From the NCBI RefSeq assembly GCF_001486165.1, contig NZ_LN908977.1, forward strand, positions 822,122-886,121: DNA of 64,000 bases. The letters are read 5' to 3'. Position 1 is the stretch's first letter; each line of letters starts with the position of its first letter. The translations under genes were made by a program, and so were the position numbers. This DNA is from Bittarella massiliensis (ex Durand et al. 2017) (lineage in GTDB: Bacteria; Bacillota; Clostridia; Oscillospirales; Ruminococcaceae). The notes under the pieces were generated by a model that made no database searches, was not told where the DNA came from, and saw nothing but the letters and a program-made list of their open reading frames with translations. Shown in pieces: positions 23,177-31,600 of the stretch.

Positions 23177-23480
23177 AGAGCACCTTCCCTATCCGCCGCA
23201 CCTTGGCGGCAAAAGAGCCCCGCTCCCCGGCCAGCTGCGCCCACTCCCCGGGGGTGTAGAGGACCACGTCAAAGGGCACCGGGCTGTCGATGGCCAGGTA
23301 GAGCTCCTTCTCCAGCCGCCGCTTGTCCGCGGTGTCGGCCACCACCACCAGCTTGAAGCTAGCGGTCTTGCCCGACAGCGTCAGCTTGCGGTTGAAGAGG
23401 ATCACCTTCTCCGGCCGCGCCAGCCGCCGCACCTCTGCACAGACTTGCAAGATCTGTTCGCCCAATCCCTGTTCTTCCAT
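23166..23480 (-). CDS. Degenerate MNT-type nucleotidyltransferase-like protein
   Basis: 104 residues from the ATG at 23480 (GGAGGG seven bases upstream). The segment E-K-V-I-L-F-N-R-K-L-T-L-S-G aligns with the NTase strand that normally reads L-F-G-S-R-A-x-G. Position 30-31 is N-R instead of G-S, and the D-x-D metal motif is S41-F-K43. The fold is therefore likely kept while catalysis is lost. MntA-type antitoxins AMPylate their HEPN partner; this protein probably cannot, and may act only by binding. Identification rests on the overlapping HEPN gene and the partial motif. Confidence 0.7.
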   Translation of the reverse strand: MEEQGLGEQILQVCAEVRRLARPEKVILFNRKLTLSGKTASFKLVVVADTADKRRLEKELYLAIDSPVPFDVVLYTPGEWAQLAGERGSFAAKVRRIGKVLYEA

Positions 23481-23644
23481 CGGCACTCCCTCCTCTTTTC
23501 AAACAGCGGGGCCGCCGCCCCATCTGCCCTTAGTTTACCCCTTTCCCCCGCCCCTTGCAACCGAATGCCCGCCCCGGACTGGGAATTTTGCCCCGATTGT
23601 GCTATCCTGGTGGGGCAAGAGAAGAGAGACAGGAGGCATTTTTT

Positions 23645-24250
23645 ATGGCAAAACAGTGTTGGAAACCGGGGGCGCTGCTGGCGCCGGTGCCGGCGGTGCT
23701 GGTCAGCTGCGGCGAGGGGGAGCGCTCCAACCTCCTCACCGTCGCCTGGACCGGCACCGTCTGCACCAAGCCGGCCATGACCTACATCTCGGTGCGGCCG
23801 GAGCGCTACTCCTACCCCCTGATCCGCGAGAGGGGCGAGTTCGCCATCAACCTGGTGAATCGCCCCCTGCTGCGCGCCTGCGACTGGTGCGGCGTCCGCT
23901 CCGGCAGGGACGGGGACAAATTTGCCGCCGCCGGGCTCACCCGCGCCCCGGCCAGCAAGATCGCCGCCCCCCTGGTGGCCGAGAGTCCGGTGAACCTGGA
24001 GTGCCGGGTCACCCAGGTGCTGGAGCTGGGCAGCCACCACATGTTTCTGGCCGAAATCGTGGCGGTGGACGTGGAGGAGTCCCTTCTGGACGGGAGCGGG
24101 AAACTCTGTCTCGACCGGGCCGAACTCATCCACTACACCCACGGCGAGTACTTTGCCCAGGGGGAGAAGTTGGGCAGCTTTGGCTATACGGTGCGGGGCC
24201 CCGGCCGCAAGAAGACCCAGCGGTTCGTTCCCCCTTCGGCGGAAAAATAG
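23645..24250 (+). CDS. Flavin reductase-like domain protein
   Basis: 201 residues from the ATG at 23645, with GGAGG about 8 nt upstream. It belongs to the flavin reductase / FMN-binding split-barrel family: V-P-A-V-L-V-S-C near the start, T-V-A-W-T-G-T-V-C-T-K-P-A-M-T-Y-I-S-V-R-P-E-R-Y-S-Y (FMN-binding strands), and G-E-F-A-I-N-L-V-N. The C-terminal region keeps H-Y-T-H-G-E-Y-F, typical of a clostridial subfamily of flavoredoxin-like proteins. It probably binds FMN in the cytoplasm; its electron partners are unknown. It stands alone. Confidence 0.85.
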   Translation: MAKQCWKPGALLAPVPAVLVSCGEGERSNLLTVAWTGTVCTKPAMTYISVRPERYSYPLIRERGEFAINLVNRPLLRACDWCGVRSGRDGDKFAAAGLTRAPASKIAAPLVAESPVNLECRVTQVLELGSHHMFLAEIVAVDVEESLLDGSGKLCLDRAELIHYTHGEYFAQGEKLGSFGYTVRGPGRKKTQRFVPPSAEK

Positions 24251-24355
24251 GGGGAGCTGTCAAACCGGCCCAAAATGCCTTGCAAAACCCTGCAACTGCC
24301 CTCAAATCATAAAGGGAGGCGGACATTTTCCCGGGAAATTGATGCAAAGCGTTCA

Positions 24356-24384
24356 TTTACGAACCGCGTCCCCCGCCGTATAAT
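24356..24384 (+). promoter_or_regulatory. Promoter of the iron alcohol dehydrogenase gene
   Basis: TTTACG (24356-24361), 17-nt spacer and TATAAT (24379-24384), 66 bp before the ATG at 24451. Confidence 0.7.
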
Positions 24385-24450
24385 GGGAGGGAAAGAACAG
24401 CGACAAAACGCCTCTCTCCCGAGAGCGAGAAAGAACAGGTGACGCAAACC

Positions 24451-25617
24451 ATGCAGAACTTTACATTTCACAACCCCACCCGCATCCTCTTCGGCAAGGG
24501 CCGGGAGGACGAGGTCGGCGCCGTCGCCAGAGAGTACGGCAGCCGCGCCCTGGTCCACTTCGGCGGCGACTACCTGCGCAAAAACGGACTTCTCGAGCGC
24601 ATCGAGGCCTCTCTGAGCGCCGCCGGCATCGAGTTTGTCGAGTACGACGGGGTGGTGCCCAACCCCCGCCTCTCCACCGTGAAAGAGGGCATCCGCCTCT
24701 GCCGGGAGAACCGGTTGGACTTTGTGCTGGCCATCGGCGGGGGCAGCGCCATCGACTCCTCCAAGGCCATTGCCGCCGGCGCCTGCATGGACGGCGACGT
24801 GTGGGACTGCTTCACCGGCAAGGCCCAGGTGGAAAAGGCCCTGCCCATCGGGGTGGTGCTGACCATCCCCGCCTCCGGCTCGGAATCCAGCAAGGCCTGC
24901 ATCATCACCAAGGATGAGGGCAGCCAGAAGCGGATGTGCTCCTCCCCCCACATCCTCCCCAAATTCGCCATCCTCGATCCCGAGACCACCTACACCCTCC
25001 CCGCCTACCAGACGGCGGCGGGCTGCTGCGACATCATGTCCCACCTGATGGAGCGCTACTTCACTCAGACCGAGCACGTAGACTTCACCGACCGGCTGCT
25101 GGAGGGGGCCCTGCGCACCATGTTGGTGACCGCTCCCCGCGTCCTGGCCGAGCCGGACAACTACGACTACCGGGCCGAGGTGATGTTTGTGGGCAACGTG
25201 GCCCACAACGACCTGCTGGGGATGGGCCGGGAGGAGGACTGGGCCTGCCACGACATCGAGCACGAGCTCTCGGCCCTCTACGACGTGACCCACGGCGCGG
25301 GGCTCACCGTCATCACCCCCGCCTGGATGAAGTACGTCTACAAGCAAAACCTCCCCCGCTTTGTGCAGTTCGCCGTGCGGGTGATGGATGTGGATCTGGC
25401 CTTTGACCAGCCCGAGGCGATCGCCCTGGAGGGCATTCGCCGGCTGGAGGCCTTCTTCCGCTCCCTGGGGATGCCCACCTCCTTTGCCGACTTGAAGATC
25501 CCCGCCGACCGCATCCCCGAGATGGCCCGGCGCGCCCTGGACGGCCGCCCCTATGCCGGCCACTTTGCCCACCTGAAAGAGGAGGACATCGCCGCTATCT
25601 ACCGCCTGGCCCTGTAA
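24451..25617 (+). CDS. Iron-containing alcohol dehydrogenase, BdhA/YqhD-like
   Basis: 388 residues, family III ADH. The start M-Q-N-F-T-F-H-N-P-T-R-I-L-F-G is typical of clostridial NADPH-dependent butanol dehydrogenases. The cofactor loop is A-I-G-G-G-S-A-I-D-S-S-K. Metal ligands are in C-C-D-I-M-S-H-L-M (Asp, His) and in H-D-I-E-H-E-L-S-A-L-Y-D-V-T-H-G-A (two His). It reduces aldehydes to alcohols, or the reverse, to balance redox in fermentation. A GTG four codons upstream is an alternative start. It is monocistronic, with promoter and terminator. Confidence 0.92.
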   Translation: MQNFTFHNPTRILFGKGREDEVGAVAREYGSRALVHFGGDYLRKNGLLERIEASLSAAGIEFVEYDGVVPNPRLSTVKEGIRLCRENRLDFVLAIGGGSAIDSSKAIAAGACMDGDVWDCFTGKAQVEKALPIGVVLTIPASGSESSKACIITKDEGSQKRMCSSPHILPKFAILDPETTYTLPAYQTAAGCCDIMSHLMERYFTQTEHVDFTDRLLEGALRTMLVTAPRVLAEPDNYDYRAEVMFVGNVAHNDLLGMGREEDWACHDIEHELSALYDVTHGAGLTVITPAWMKYVYKQNLPRFVQFAVRVMDVDLAFDQPEAIALEGIRRLEAFFRSLGMPTSFADLKIPADRIPEMARRALDGRPYAGHFAHLKEEDIAAIYRLAL

Positions 25618-25643
25618 GGGCCCCCCTCATCTAAAGAAGAGAG

Positions 25644-25677
25644 AGCCCCCCGCCCAAAGGATGGGCGGGGGCTTTTT
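25644..25677 (+). terminator. Terminator of the alcohol dehydrogenase gene
   Basis: AGCCCCCCGCCC pairs with GGGCGGGGGCT (one bulge), followed by six T. Confidence 0.88.
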
Positions 25678-25829
25678 TGGGGGGAACAGGGCGGCAGCGC
25701 GCGGGACACCCCCGACGGCCGCTGCTTTGCCGGTTGGCAGGAGGCGGGCAGAGTCCCTCCGCCGGGAAAGGGGCCCCTCCACCTGTGCACAGGCGGTCCT
25801 CCCCTGTCTGCCGGGGTCTCCCCGCCCAC

Positions 25830-25862
25830 AAAAAAGCGGCCCTCGCCGGGAGGGCCGCTTTT
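25830..25862 (-). terminator. Terminator of the MATE gene
   Basis: A perfect 13-bp stem (25832-25844 with 25850-25862) is followed by T6 on the minus strand. The 150 bp between this and the ADH terminator hold nothing recognisable. Confidence 0.88.
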
Positions 25863-25883
25863 CTCACTTTACAGGGGGACCGG

Positions 25884-27287
25884 TCAGATTTTAAAGTGCA
25901 TCCACTTGCCGCTGTGAAAGCGCATGTAGGTCAACAGGAACCGGGCCAACTGGTCCACCGCCAGCCCCATCCAGGCGCCGAAAAGGCCCATGTTCAGGGG
26001 GTAGCAGAAGAGGTAGCCCAGCCCCGGGCGGATGAAGGTGACGCTGATGAGGGAGACCACGGCGGTGAACTTGGTGTCCCCCGCCCCCCGCAGGCAGCCG
26101 GAAAAGACCACCTGGGCCACCTGCATAAAGGTGATGACGGCCATGATGACCATGATCATCTCGCCGTAGCGGAGGATCTCCTCCTCCCGCGAAAAGAGCA
26201 TGAAGATGGGGGTGCCCAGGGCGATGCAGACCACCGAGATGGCGGCCGAGAAGAGGACCCCCATCCGCTGGCAGACGCCGCCGTAGATCTTGGCCATGTC
26301 CCGCCGGTTTTCGCCCAGGCTGCGCCCCACCAGGGCGATGGCCGCCACCGAGAGCCCGTCGCCAAAGGAGAAGGAGATGTTCATGATGTTCATCCCGATC
26401 TGGTGGGCGGCAAAGGCGGTGGTGCCCAATTTGGCCACCAGCACCGCGTAGACCAGAAAGCCGATGCGCAGAAACACCTGTTCGGCCAGGGTGCTGGAGC
26501 CGATGTTGACGATGGCCGAGAGGTTGCGCCGGTCAAACTTGAGGCTGAAGAAGTCCTGAATGCTGAGGAACTGGCCGGGGTGCATCACCGAGATAAAACT
26601 CATGACGCAGGCACAGATGGTGCCGGCCACCGTGGCGATGGCCGCCCCCTGTACCCCCAGTTTGGGGAAGCCCAGGTTCCCCCCGATGAGGAGGTAGTTG
26701 AGGACGATGTTCACCCCGTTGGAGACCAGGTTGGTGCGCATGGCGATCTTGGTGTTGCCGCAGCCCCGCTGGGCGGCGTTGATGACCATGGAGAGGACGT
26801 TGAAGATCATTCCCCCCTGGATGATGCGCAGGTAGCCCACCGCCGCGTCGTGGGTGTCGGGGGCCGAGCCACACAGGCGGATGATGGGGTCGGCCCAAAT
26901 CACCGTCACCACCGAGATGACGACCGTCAGCGCCACCGAGATGATCAGGGCCTGCACCAGCACCCGGTTGGCGCTGTCCCGGTCCCCCTCCCCCCGGCGG
27001 CGGGCCACAATGGCCGAGATGGCCACGTTCAGCGACATAAAGACCGCCAGGGCGATGAATTTCGGCTGGGTGGTGAGCCCCACCGCCGCAATGGCGTAAG
27101 AGCCCAGCGAGCTGACCATCACCGTGTCCACCATCCCCACCAGACTGATGAGGAAAGACTCCAAAATGGAGGGCCAGGCGATGTTCAGCGTCGTCTTTAA
27201 GACGGTCCGTTCGTCGGGGACCTCCCCCTCCTGCTCCACGCCCCGCATCAACTTCTCACATCGAAATAGCTGCACGTTCACACCCAC
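25884..27287 (-). CDS. MATE-family multidrug/cation antiporter
   Basis: 467 residues with 12 predicted membrane segments in two homologous halves. MATE features include S-L-V-G-M-V-D-T-V-M-V-S-S-L-G in helix 1, G-C-G-N-T-K-I-A-M at the end of helix 5, and the repeat equivalent G-A-G-D-T-K-F-T-A-V in the second half. MATE proteins export cationic drugs or metabolites using Na+ or H+ gradients; the substrate is unknown. The start is uncertain: the GTG at 27287 lacks a ribosome site, and an ATG at 27248 has only a weak one. A promoter lies directly upstream. Confidence 0.9.
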   Translation of the reverse strand: MGVNVQLFRCEKLMRGVEQEGEVPDERTVLKTTLNIAWPSILESFLISLVGMVDTVMVSSLGSYAIAAVGLTTQPKFIALAVFMSLNVAISAIVARRRGEGDRDSANRVLVQALIISVALTVVISVVTVIWADPIIRLCGSAPDTHDAAVGYLRIIQGGMIFNVLSMVINAAQRGCGNTKIAMRTNLVSNGVNIVLNYLLIGGNLGFPKLGVQGAAIATVAGTICACVMSFISVMHPGQFLSIQDFFSLKFDRRNLSAIVNIGSSTLAEQVFLRIGFLVYAVLVAKLGTTAFAAHQIGMNIMNISFSFGDGLSVAAIALVGRSLGENRRDMAKIYGGVCQRMGVLFSAAISVVCIALGTPIFMLFSREEEILRYGEMIMVIMAVITFMQVAQVVFSGCLRGAGDTKFTAVVSLISVTFIRPGLGYLFCYPLNMGLFGAWMGLAVDQLARFLLTYMRFHSGKWMHFKI

Positions 27288-27318
27288 TTTACAATATTTC
27301 GCTTTTGTTCACATTTTC

Positions 27319-27346
27319 ATTATACACCCATTCCCGCAGGGGTAAA
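27319..27346 (-). promoter_or_regulatory. Promoter of the MATE gene
   Basis: Minus strand: TTTACC (27346-27341), 16-nt spacer, TATAAT (27324-27319). Confidence 0.6.
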
Positions 27347-27428
27347 GGGGGAAGCGGGAAAGCTGCCGATTTTTGACGTTTTTCTGCCTAAAGCTGCACA
27401 AACTCCGCTCTATTTTGCAACATCGTGC

Positions 27429-27478
27429 CAAAAAGGGGCCGAAGTGCCGCCCTTCCGGCGGCCCCTCGGCCCTTTTTT
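27429..27478. terminator. Long hairpin terminator after the HAD gene
   Basis: GGGGCCGAAG and CCTCGGCCC arms enclose an inner GCCGCCC / GGCGGC stem, with A-tracts and T-tracts on either side. On the minus strand it follows the HAD phosphatase stop by about 60 bp. Confidence 0.7.
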
Positions 27479-27539
27479 CCACCGCCCTCTCCCCTTTTGG
27501 AAAAAGAGGGCGCAACAAATGTCTCTTCCTTTGGCCCGC

Positions 27540-28190
27540 CTACTCTGCGGGGATCAGCTCCCGGTAGTCGTGCAGGGCCCAGTCGGCCAGGGCGCACAGG
27601 CGGTCCCACTGGGCTGCGTTTTTGTCGTCGGCGATGGCCGCCGTCCGAAACCCGGCTCCCTTCGCCGTCTCGACGGCCAGCAGGCTGTCTTCAAAGACCG
27701 CGCAGTCCCCCGCCGGGGTCCGCAGCCGGGCCGCCGCCTCCAAAAAGACGGCGGGGTCGCTCTTGGGCTTGTCGTCCAGTTCCACTGCGCTGACCACCAC
27801 CGCAAAGTAGGGCAGCAGCCCGTGGGCGCCCAGCACCTCCGCCGCCACCCGCGGGTCGGCCAGGGTGGCCACCGCGCAGGGGACCCCCTCCCCCTTCAGG
27901 TACTGGAGAAAGGGCAAGACCCCCGGCTTGAGGGGGACGGCGCAGTAGCGGTCTCTGATCATCTGGTACTGCTCAAAGACCATCTGCCCCGGGGTCTTGT
28001 CGAGGCCGTAGAGGGCGATGAGCCAGGCCATGGCCTGTTCGTAGGTGCGCCCCTGGATGCGCTGGTAGTAATGCTCGGGCAGGGGGTGGCCCAGCTGCTC
28101 GATATAGCGATCGGTCACCCCGTCCCAGATGTGGGTGGACTGGGTGAGGGTGCCGTCCATGTCAAAAATGGCGGCGCGAAAGGGCAGCAT
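27540..28190 (-). CDS. HAD-superfamily phosphatase, beta-phosphoglucomutase-like subfamily
   Basis: 216 residues from the ATG at 28190 (AGGAGG seven bases upstream). HAD motif I is F-D-M-D-G-T-L-T-Q (D at about 10 and 12). Motif II is A-T-L-A-D, motif III includes K-S-D-P-A-V-F, and motif IV is F-E-D-S-L-L-A-V-E-T-A. The alpha-helical cap sits between motifs I and II, as in PGMB/phosphoglycolate phosphatase-like enzymes. The substrate cannot be read from sequence. It is the last gene of the udk - M20D - HD - HAD run. Confidence 0.87.
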   Translation of the reverse strand: MLPFRAAIFDMDGTLTQSTHIWDGVTDRYIEQLGHPLPEHYYQRIQGRTYEQAMAWLIALYGLDKTPGQMVFEQYQMIRDRYCAVPLKPGVLPFLQYLKGEGVPCAVATLADPRVAAEVLGAHGLLPYFAVVVSAVELDDKPKSDPAVFLEAAARLRTPAGDCAVFEDSLLAVETAKGAGFRTAAIADDKNAAQWDRLCALADWALHDYRELIPAE

Positions 28191-28232
28191 CGTCTCTCCT
28201 CCTGTCAAGGGCCGGGCGGTTTTCCCGGGAAA

Positions 28233-28832
28233 TCAGCGGTTGGGCACGTCGGAGGTGCCCCTCTCCCGCAGGTAGGTGGACTCCAGATCGGCCAGGTGGA
28301 GCTTCACCGCCAGCGGGTACATCCGAAAGGCGTTGCTCATGGCAAAGCTGCCGCCCCGCACCGAGTCGTCAAAGCCCCCCATGTGCCAGCGGATGGCCAT
28401 GGCCTCGCTGGTCTTGAGGCGCATGAACCGCTCGATGAGAAAGACCGACTTCTCGCCGTGGCCGTAGGGAAAGGAGTCCTCCACCTGGTAGAAGGGGACC
28501 TTCTCCCACTGGCCGGTCTCCTCATTTTTGACGTTGCGGCTGCCCACCTTGTAAAACTGGGCCTTGCAGAGGTCGTGGAGGAGCCCGCAGATGGCAAAGC
28601 TCTCCAGGTTGTCCTCCCCCTCCTGAAAGTGCTGCTCCACCATGGTGTGAAAGACGCTGATGGAGTGGCGCACCAGCCCGCCCTCACAGGCGCAGTGGTA
28701 GCGGGTGCTGGCCGGGGCAGTGAAAAAGTCGGTGTTCTCCAGCCAGGCCAGCAGCTTTTCGCTGCCGGGGCGGGAGACGTGCTGGGTGAAGAGCGAGATA
28801 AACTCGGCCTTGTAGTCCACTTCCTGTTCCAT
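28233..28832 (-). CDS. HD-domain phosphohydrolase
   Basis: 199 residues from the ATG at 28832 (GGGGAG upstream). Metal ligands of the HD fold are visible: H in G-G-L-V-R-H-S, the H-D pair in G-L-L-H-D-L-C-K, a further H-M in I-R-W-H-M-G-G, and a late D in L-H-L-A-D-L-E-S. An insertion of about 25 residues after the H-D pair carries a beta segment (V-G-S-R-N-V-K-N). Relatives are annotated only as hydrolases; nucleotide or RNA substrates are plausible. It starts 17 bp downstream of the M20D gene. Confidence 0.84.
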   Translation of the reverse strand: MEQEVDYKAEFISLFTQHVSRPGSEKLLAWLENTDFFTAPASTRYHCACEGGLVRHSISVFHTMVEQHFQEGEDNLESFAICGLLHDLCKAQFYKVGSRNVKNEETGQWEKVPFYQVEDSFPYGHGEKSVFLIERFMRLKTSEAMAIRWHMGGFDDSVRGGSFAMSNAFRMYPLAVKLHLADLESTYLRERGTSDVPNR

Positions 28833-28849
28833 GGGCGATCTCCCCCCCG

Positions 28850-30028
28850 CTACTTGTTGTGTTTGAGCCACTGGATGCAGCAGTTGGCGTAGACCGCCGC
28901 CACCGCCGGCAGGGAGCGCTCGTCAAAGAGGGCTTTGGGGTTGTGCAGCCCGAAGAGATGGCCCTCTTCCCGGGTGCCCATGCCACAGTGGAACATGGCC
29001 CCCGGGCGCTGCTCGGTGAAGTAGGCGAAGTCGTCCGAGCCCATGATGCGGGGCCCCTCGGTGATGCAGTCCTCCCCTACCACCTCTCTCATGTACCCCT
29101 GCATCTCCCTTGTAAAGGCAGGGTCGTTTACAGTGGGGGGCGTCTCGGATTCGTAGCTGATCTCGGCGGTGGCGCGGAAGGTGGCGGCGGTGCTGTGGAT
29201 GATCTCCTCCATCCGCCCCTTGGCAAATTTCCGCACCTCGGGGTCAAAGGCGCGCAGGGTCCCCTGCAGCACACAGTCGGAGGGGACGATGTTGGGCGCC
29301 TGCCCCGCCTGGATGCTGCCGAAGGTCAACACCACCGGCTGCAGGGCCGAGACCTCGCGGGCGATGATGGACTGCAGGGCGATGACGACGTGGGCCGCCA
29401 CATTCACCGGGTCCACCCCGGTCTCGGGCATCGAGCCGTGGCTGCCCTCGCCGTGGATGGTGACCTTGAAGATGTCGCTGGAGGCGAGGATCGGCCCCTC
29501 CAGCAGCCGGACGGCCCCGGCCTTCATGGGGATGGAGGTGTGGGTGCCGAAGACCGCGTCCACGTGGGGGTTTTCCAGCACCCCCTTCTCGATCATCTCC
29601 ACCGCGCCCTTGATGGGCTCTTCGGCGGGCTGGAAGCAGAGTTTGACCCGGCCCTCCAGCTCGTCCTCGTGCTCTTTGAGCAGCTGGGCGGCCCCCAGCA
29701 GGGTGGCGGTGTGGATGTCGTGCCCGCAGGAGTGCATGGCCCCATTTTGGGACTTGAAGGGCTCGTCGGTCTCCTCGGCCATGGGCAGGGCGTCCATGTC
29801 GGCGCGCACCAGCAGCACCTTGCCATCGGTCTTTTTGCCGGCCATGGCCACAAAGCCGCTGGGGCAGATGTCCTCCACCTCGTACCCCATCTCGGCGAGG
29901 CGCTTTTTCACGTAGGCGGTGGTGAGGGGCAGTTCAAAGCCCAGCTCGGGGTTTTGGTGCAGATAGCGGCGGTCGGCCACCATCTGGTCCTGGAGTTCCC
30001 AGGCGCGTTCCAACAGGGGATGGCGCAT
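28850..30028 (-). CDS. M20D-family amidohydrolase (N-acyl amino acid / hippurate hydrolase-like)
   Basis: 392 residues from the ATG at 30028 (GGAG upstream). It contains the M20D signature H-S-C-G-H-D-I-H-T-A (metal Cys/His), P-A-E-E-P-I-K-G-A (catalytic Glu pair), and a dimerisation domain with I-H-G-E-G-S-H-G-S-M-P. The late metal His lies in L-F-G-L-H-N-P. It hydrolyses N-acyl or amino-benzoyl amino acids or related amides; the precise substrate is unknown. It is cytoplasmic, with no signal peptide. The udk stop is 49 bp upstream and the HD gene follows, suggesting cotranscription. Confidence 0.9.
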   Translation of the reverse strand: MRHPLLERAWELQDQMVADRRYLHQNPELGFELPLTTAYVKKRLAEMGYEVEDICPSGFVAMAGKKTDGKVLLVRADMDALPMAEETDEPFKSQNGAMHSCGHDIHTATLLGAAQLLKEHEDELEGRVKLCFQPAEEPIKGAVEMIEKGVLENPHVDAVFGTHTSIPMKAGAVRLLEGPILASSDIFKVTIHGEGSHGSMPETGVDPVNVAAHVVIALQSIIAREVSALQPVVLTFGSIQAGQAPNIVPSDCVLQGTLRAFDPEVRKFAKGRMEEIIHSTAATFRATAEISYESETPPTVNDPAFTREMQGYMREVVGEDCITEGPRIMGSDDFAYFTEQRPGAMFHCGMGTREEGHLFGLHNPKALFDERSLPAVAAVYANCCIQWLKHNK

Positions 30029-30077
30029 TGCAAAACACACTCCTTTTTACGGCAAACGGGTGTACGGTCGGTCTGAT

Positions 30078-30710
30078 TTACCCCTTCTGGGCAATGATGG
30101 CCCGCATCCTGTCGATGAGCATGTGCAGGGCTACCTGGTTGTGCCCCCCTTCGGGGACGATGACGTCGGCGTACTTCTTGTTGGGCTCGACAAACTGGTC
30201 GTGCATCGGCTTGACGGTGGTCAGGTACTGGTTGACCACCGAGTCCAGGTCGCGGCCCCGCTCCTTGACGTCGCGCACCAGCCGGCGGAGGATGCGCACG
30301 TCGGCGTCGGTGTCGACAAAGACCTTCATGTCCATCATGTCCCGCAGGGTCTTGTCCTCAAAGATCATGATCCCCTCGAGGATGATGACCTTGGCCGGGT
30401 TGACCTGCACCTGTTCGCCGGTGCGGTTGTGCTCCACAAAGGAGTAGACCGGCCGCATCACGGGCTTGCCCTCCTTGAGCTGCTTCAAGTGCGCGACGAG
30501 CAGCTCGGTCTCAAAGGCGTTGGGGTGGTCGTAGTTGAGCTTGGTGCGCTCCTCGTAGGTCATGTCGTCGTGGGCCTTGTAGTAGTGGTCGTGGCACATA
30601 ATGATCACATCTTCATCGCAAAAGGCCTCTTTCAGCTTGTAGGCCAGGGTGGTCTTGCCCGAACCGGTGCCCCCCGCAATGCCGATGATGGTGGTCTTGT
30701 CCTGTTGCAT
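30078..30710 (-). CDS. udk: Uridine kinase
   Basis: 210 residues from the ATG at 30710 (AGGAGG seven bases upstream). The P-loop is G-G-T-G-S-G-K-T-T near the start. D-H-Y-Y-K, N-Y-D-H-P-N-A-F, I-I-L-E-G-I-M-I-F and a lid R-I-L-R-R-L-V-R-D follow. It phosphorylates uridine and cytidine for pyrimidine salvage. The family length is 205-215. It is first gene of a minus-strand run with M20D, HD and HAD genes. The -10 TATAAT at 30768-30763 with TGGAAA 17 nt upstream is the likely promoter. Confidence 0.94.
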   Translation of the reverse strand: MQQDKTTIIGIAGGTGSGKTTLAYKLKEAFCDEDVIIMCHDHYYKAHDDMTYEERTKLNYDHPNAFETELLVAHLKQLKEGKPVMRPVYSFVEHNRTGEQVQVNPAKVIILEGIMIFEDKTLRDMMDMKVFVDTDADVRILRRLVRDVKERGRDLDSVVNQYLTTVKPMHDQFVEPNKKYADVIVPEGGHNQVALHMLIDRMRAIIAQKG

Positions 30711-30762
30711 GCTCTTCCTCCTGCTGCTTTTTCTCGTGTCGCCCCGTGGGGCTATTGGTACC

Positions 30763-30791
30763 ATTATAGCGAATTTGCGCGGCGTTTTCCA
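30763..30791 (-). promoter_or_regulatory. Probable udk operon promoter
   Basis: Minus strand: TGGAAA (30791-30786), 17-nt spacer, TATAAT (30768-30763), 52 bp before udk. Confidence 0.55.
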
Positions 30792-30892
30792 TCCCCCTGT
30801 CAAAACTCGGTCAAGAGAGGGCCCCTTTCCCCTCACCGCCCCTCTGTGGTATACTTGATGATAACCTGTATTTGCGAAGGGAGGGCGTCGCC

Positions 30893-31600
30893 GTGCGCAT
30901 TGCCATCTGTGAGGACGAAGAGGCCCAGGCCCAGTACCTGGCGGCCCTGGCGCGGCGCTGGGCCGCCGGGCGGGGGCAGGCGCTGCAGGTGGACTGCTAC
31001 CCCACCGCCGAGAGCTTTTGGTTTGCCCGGCAGGGTGATGCGGGCGCCGATCTCCTCCTGCTGGACATCCAGTTGCCGGGGGAGAGCGGGCTCGATCTGG
31101 CCCGGCGGCTGCGGGGCGAGGGGGAGACCCTGCCCATCGCCTTTGTCACCGGGCTCGACGAACACCTGGGGGAGGGCTACGAGTTGGAGGCCCTGCACTA
31201 CCTGGTCAAGCCGGTGTCGGAAGAGCGGTTTTTCGCCCTGCTGGACCGGGCGGCCCAGCGGCTGCCGGAGCCGACTTTGGTGATCCGGGTCGAGGGGGAG
31301 GAGCGCCGCCTGCTGCAGCGGGAGATCCTCTGCGCCCAGGCCGGCGACCGCCAGACCCTGCTGCACACCCTGCGGGGGGACTTCGCCCTCCCCCTCCCGC
31401 TGGAAAAGGTGGAGAAGGCCCTGTCCCCCGACCTCTTTTTTCGCTGCCACCGCTCCTGTCTGGTGTCGCTGCGCGCCATCGCCCGCCTGAGGCGGGAGGA
31501 GCTGGTTTTGGACGACGGCACCCGCCTGCCCGTCAGCCGGCGGATGGGGCCCCAACTGGGGCGGGCCTTTGCCCGCTGCAACGGAGGGATGCTGCTGTGA
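30893..31600 (+). CDS. LytTR-family response regulator
   Basis: 235 residues from a GTG at 30893 (GGGAGGG eight bases upstream). The receiver domain (1-120) has acidic D/E residues in C-E-D-E-E, the phosphoacceptor Asp in L-L-L-L-D-I-Q-L-P-G, and Lys in Y-L-V-K-P-V. A LytTR DNA-binding domain (about 135-230) has F-F-R-C-H-R-S-C-L-V and L-P-V-S-R-R. AgrA/LytR-type regulators typically bind direct repeats upstream of export or competence genes. It overlaps the kinase gene by 4 bp and precedes an ABC exporter pair, its likely target. A TATACT -10 is seen at 30850-30855 without a clear -35. Confidence 0.92.
   Translation: MRIAICEDEEAQAQYLAALARRWAAGRGQALQVDCYPTAESFWFARQGDAGADLLLLDIQLPGESGLDLARRLRGEGETLPIAFVTGLDEHLGEGYELEALHYLVKPVSEERFFALLDRAAQRLPEPTLVIRVEGEERRLLQREILCAQAGDRQTLLHTLRGDFALPLPLEKVEKALSPDLFFRCHRSCLVSLRAIARLRREELVLDDGTRLPVSRRMGPQLGRAFARCNGGMLL

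Noticed and set aside
22718-23480. Active HEPN-MNT toxin-antitoxin system
   Set aside because: Catalytic motifs of both partners are not visible; kept only as a degenerate pair.
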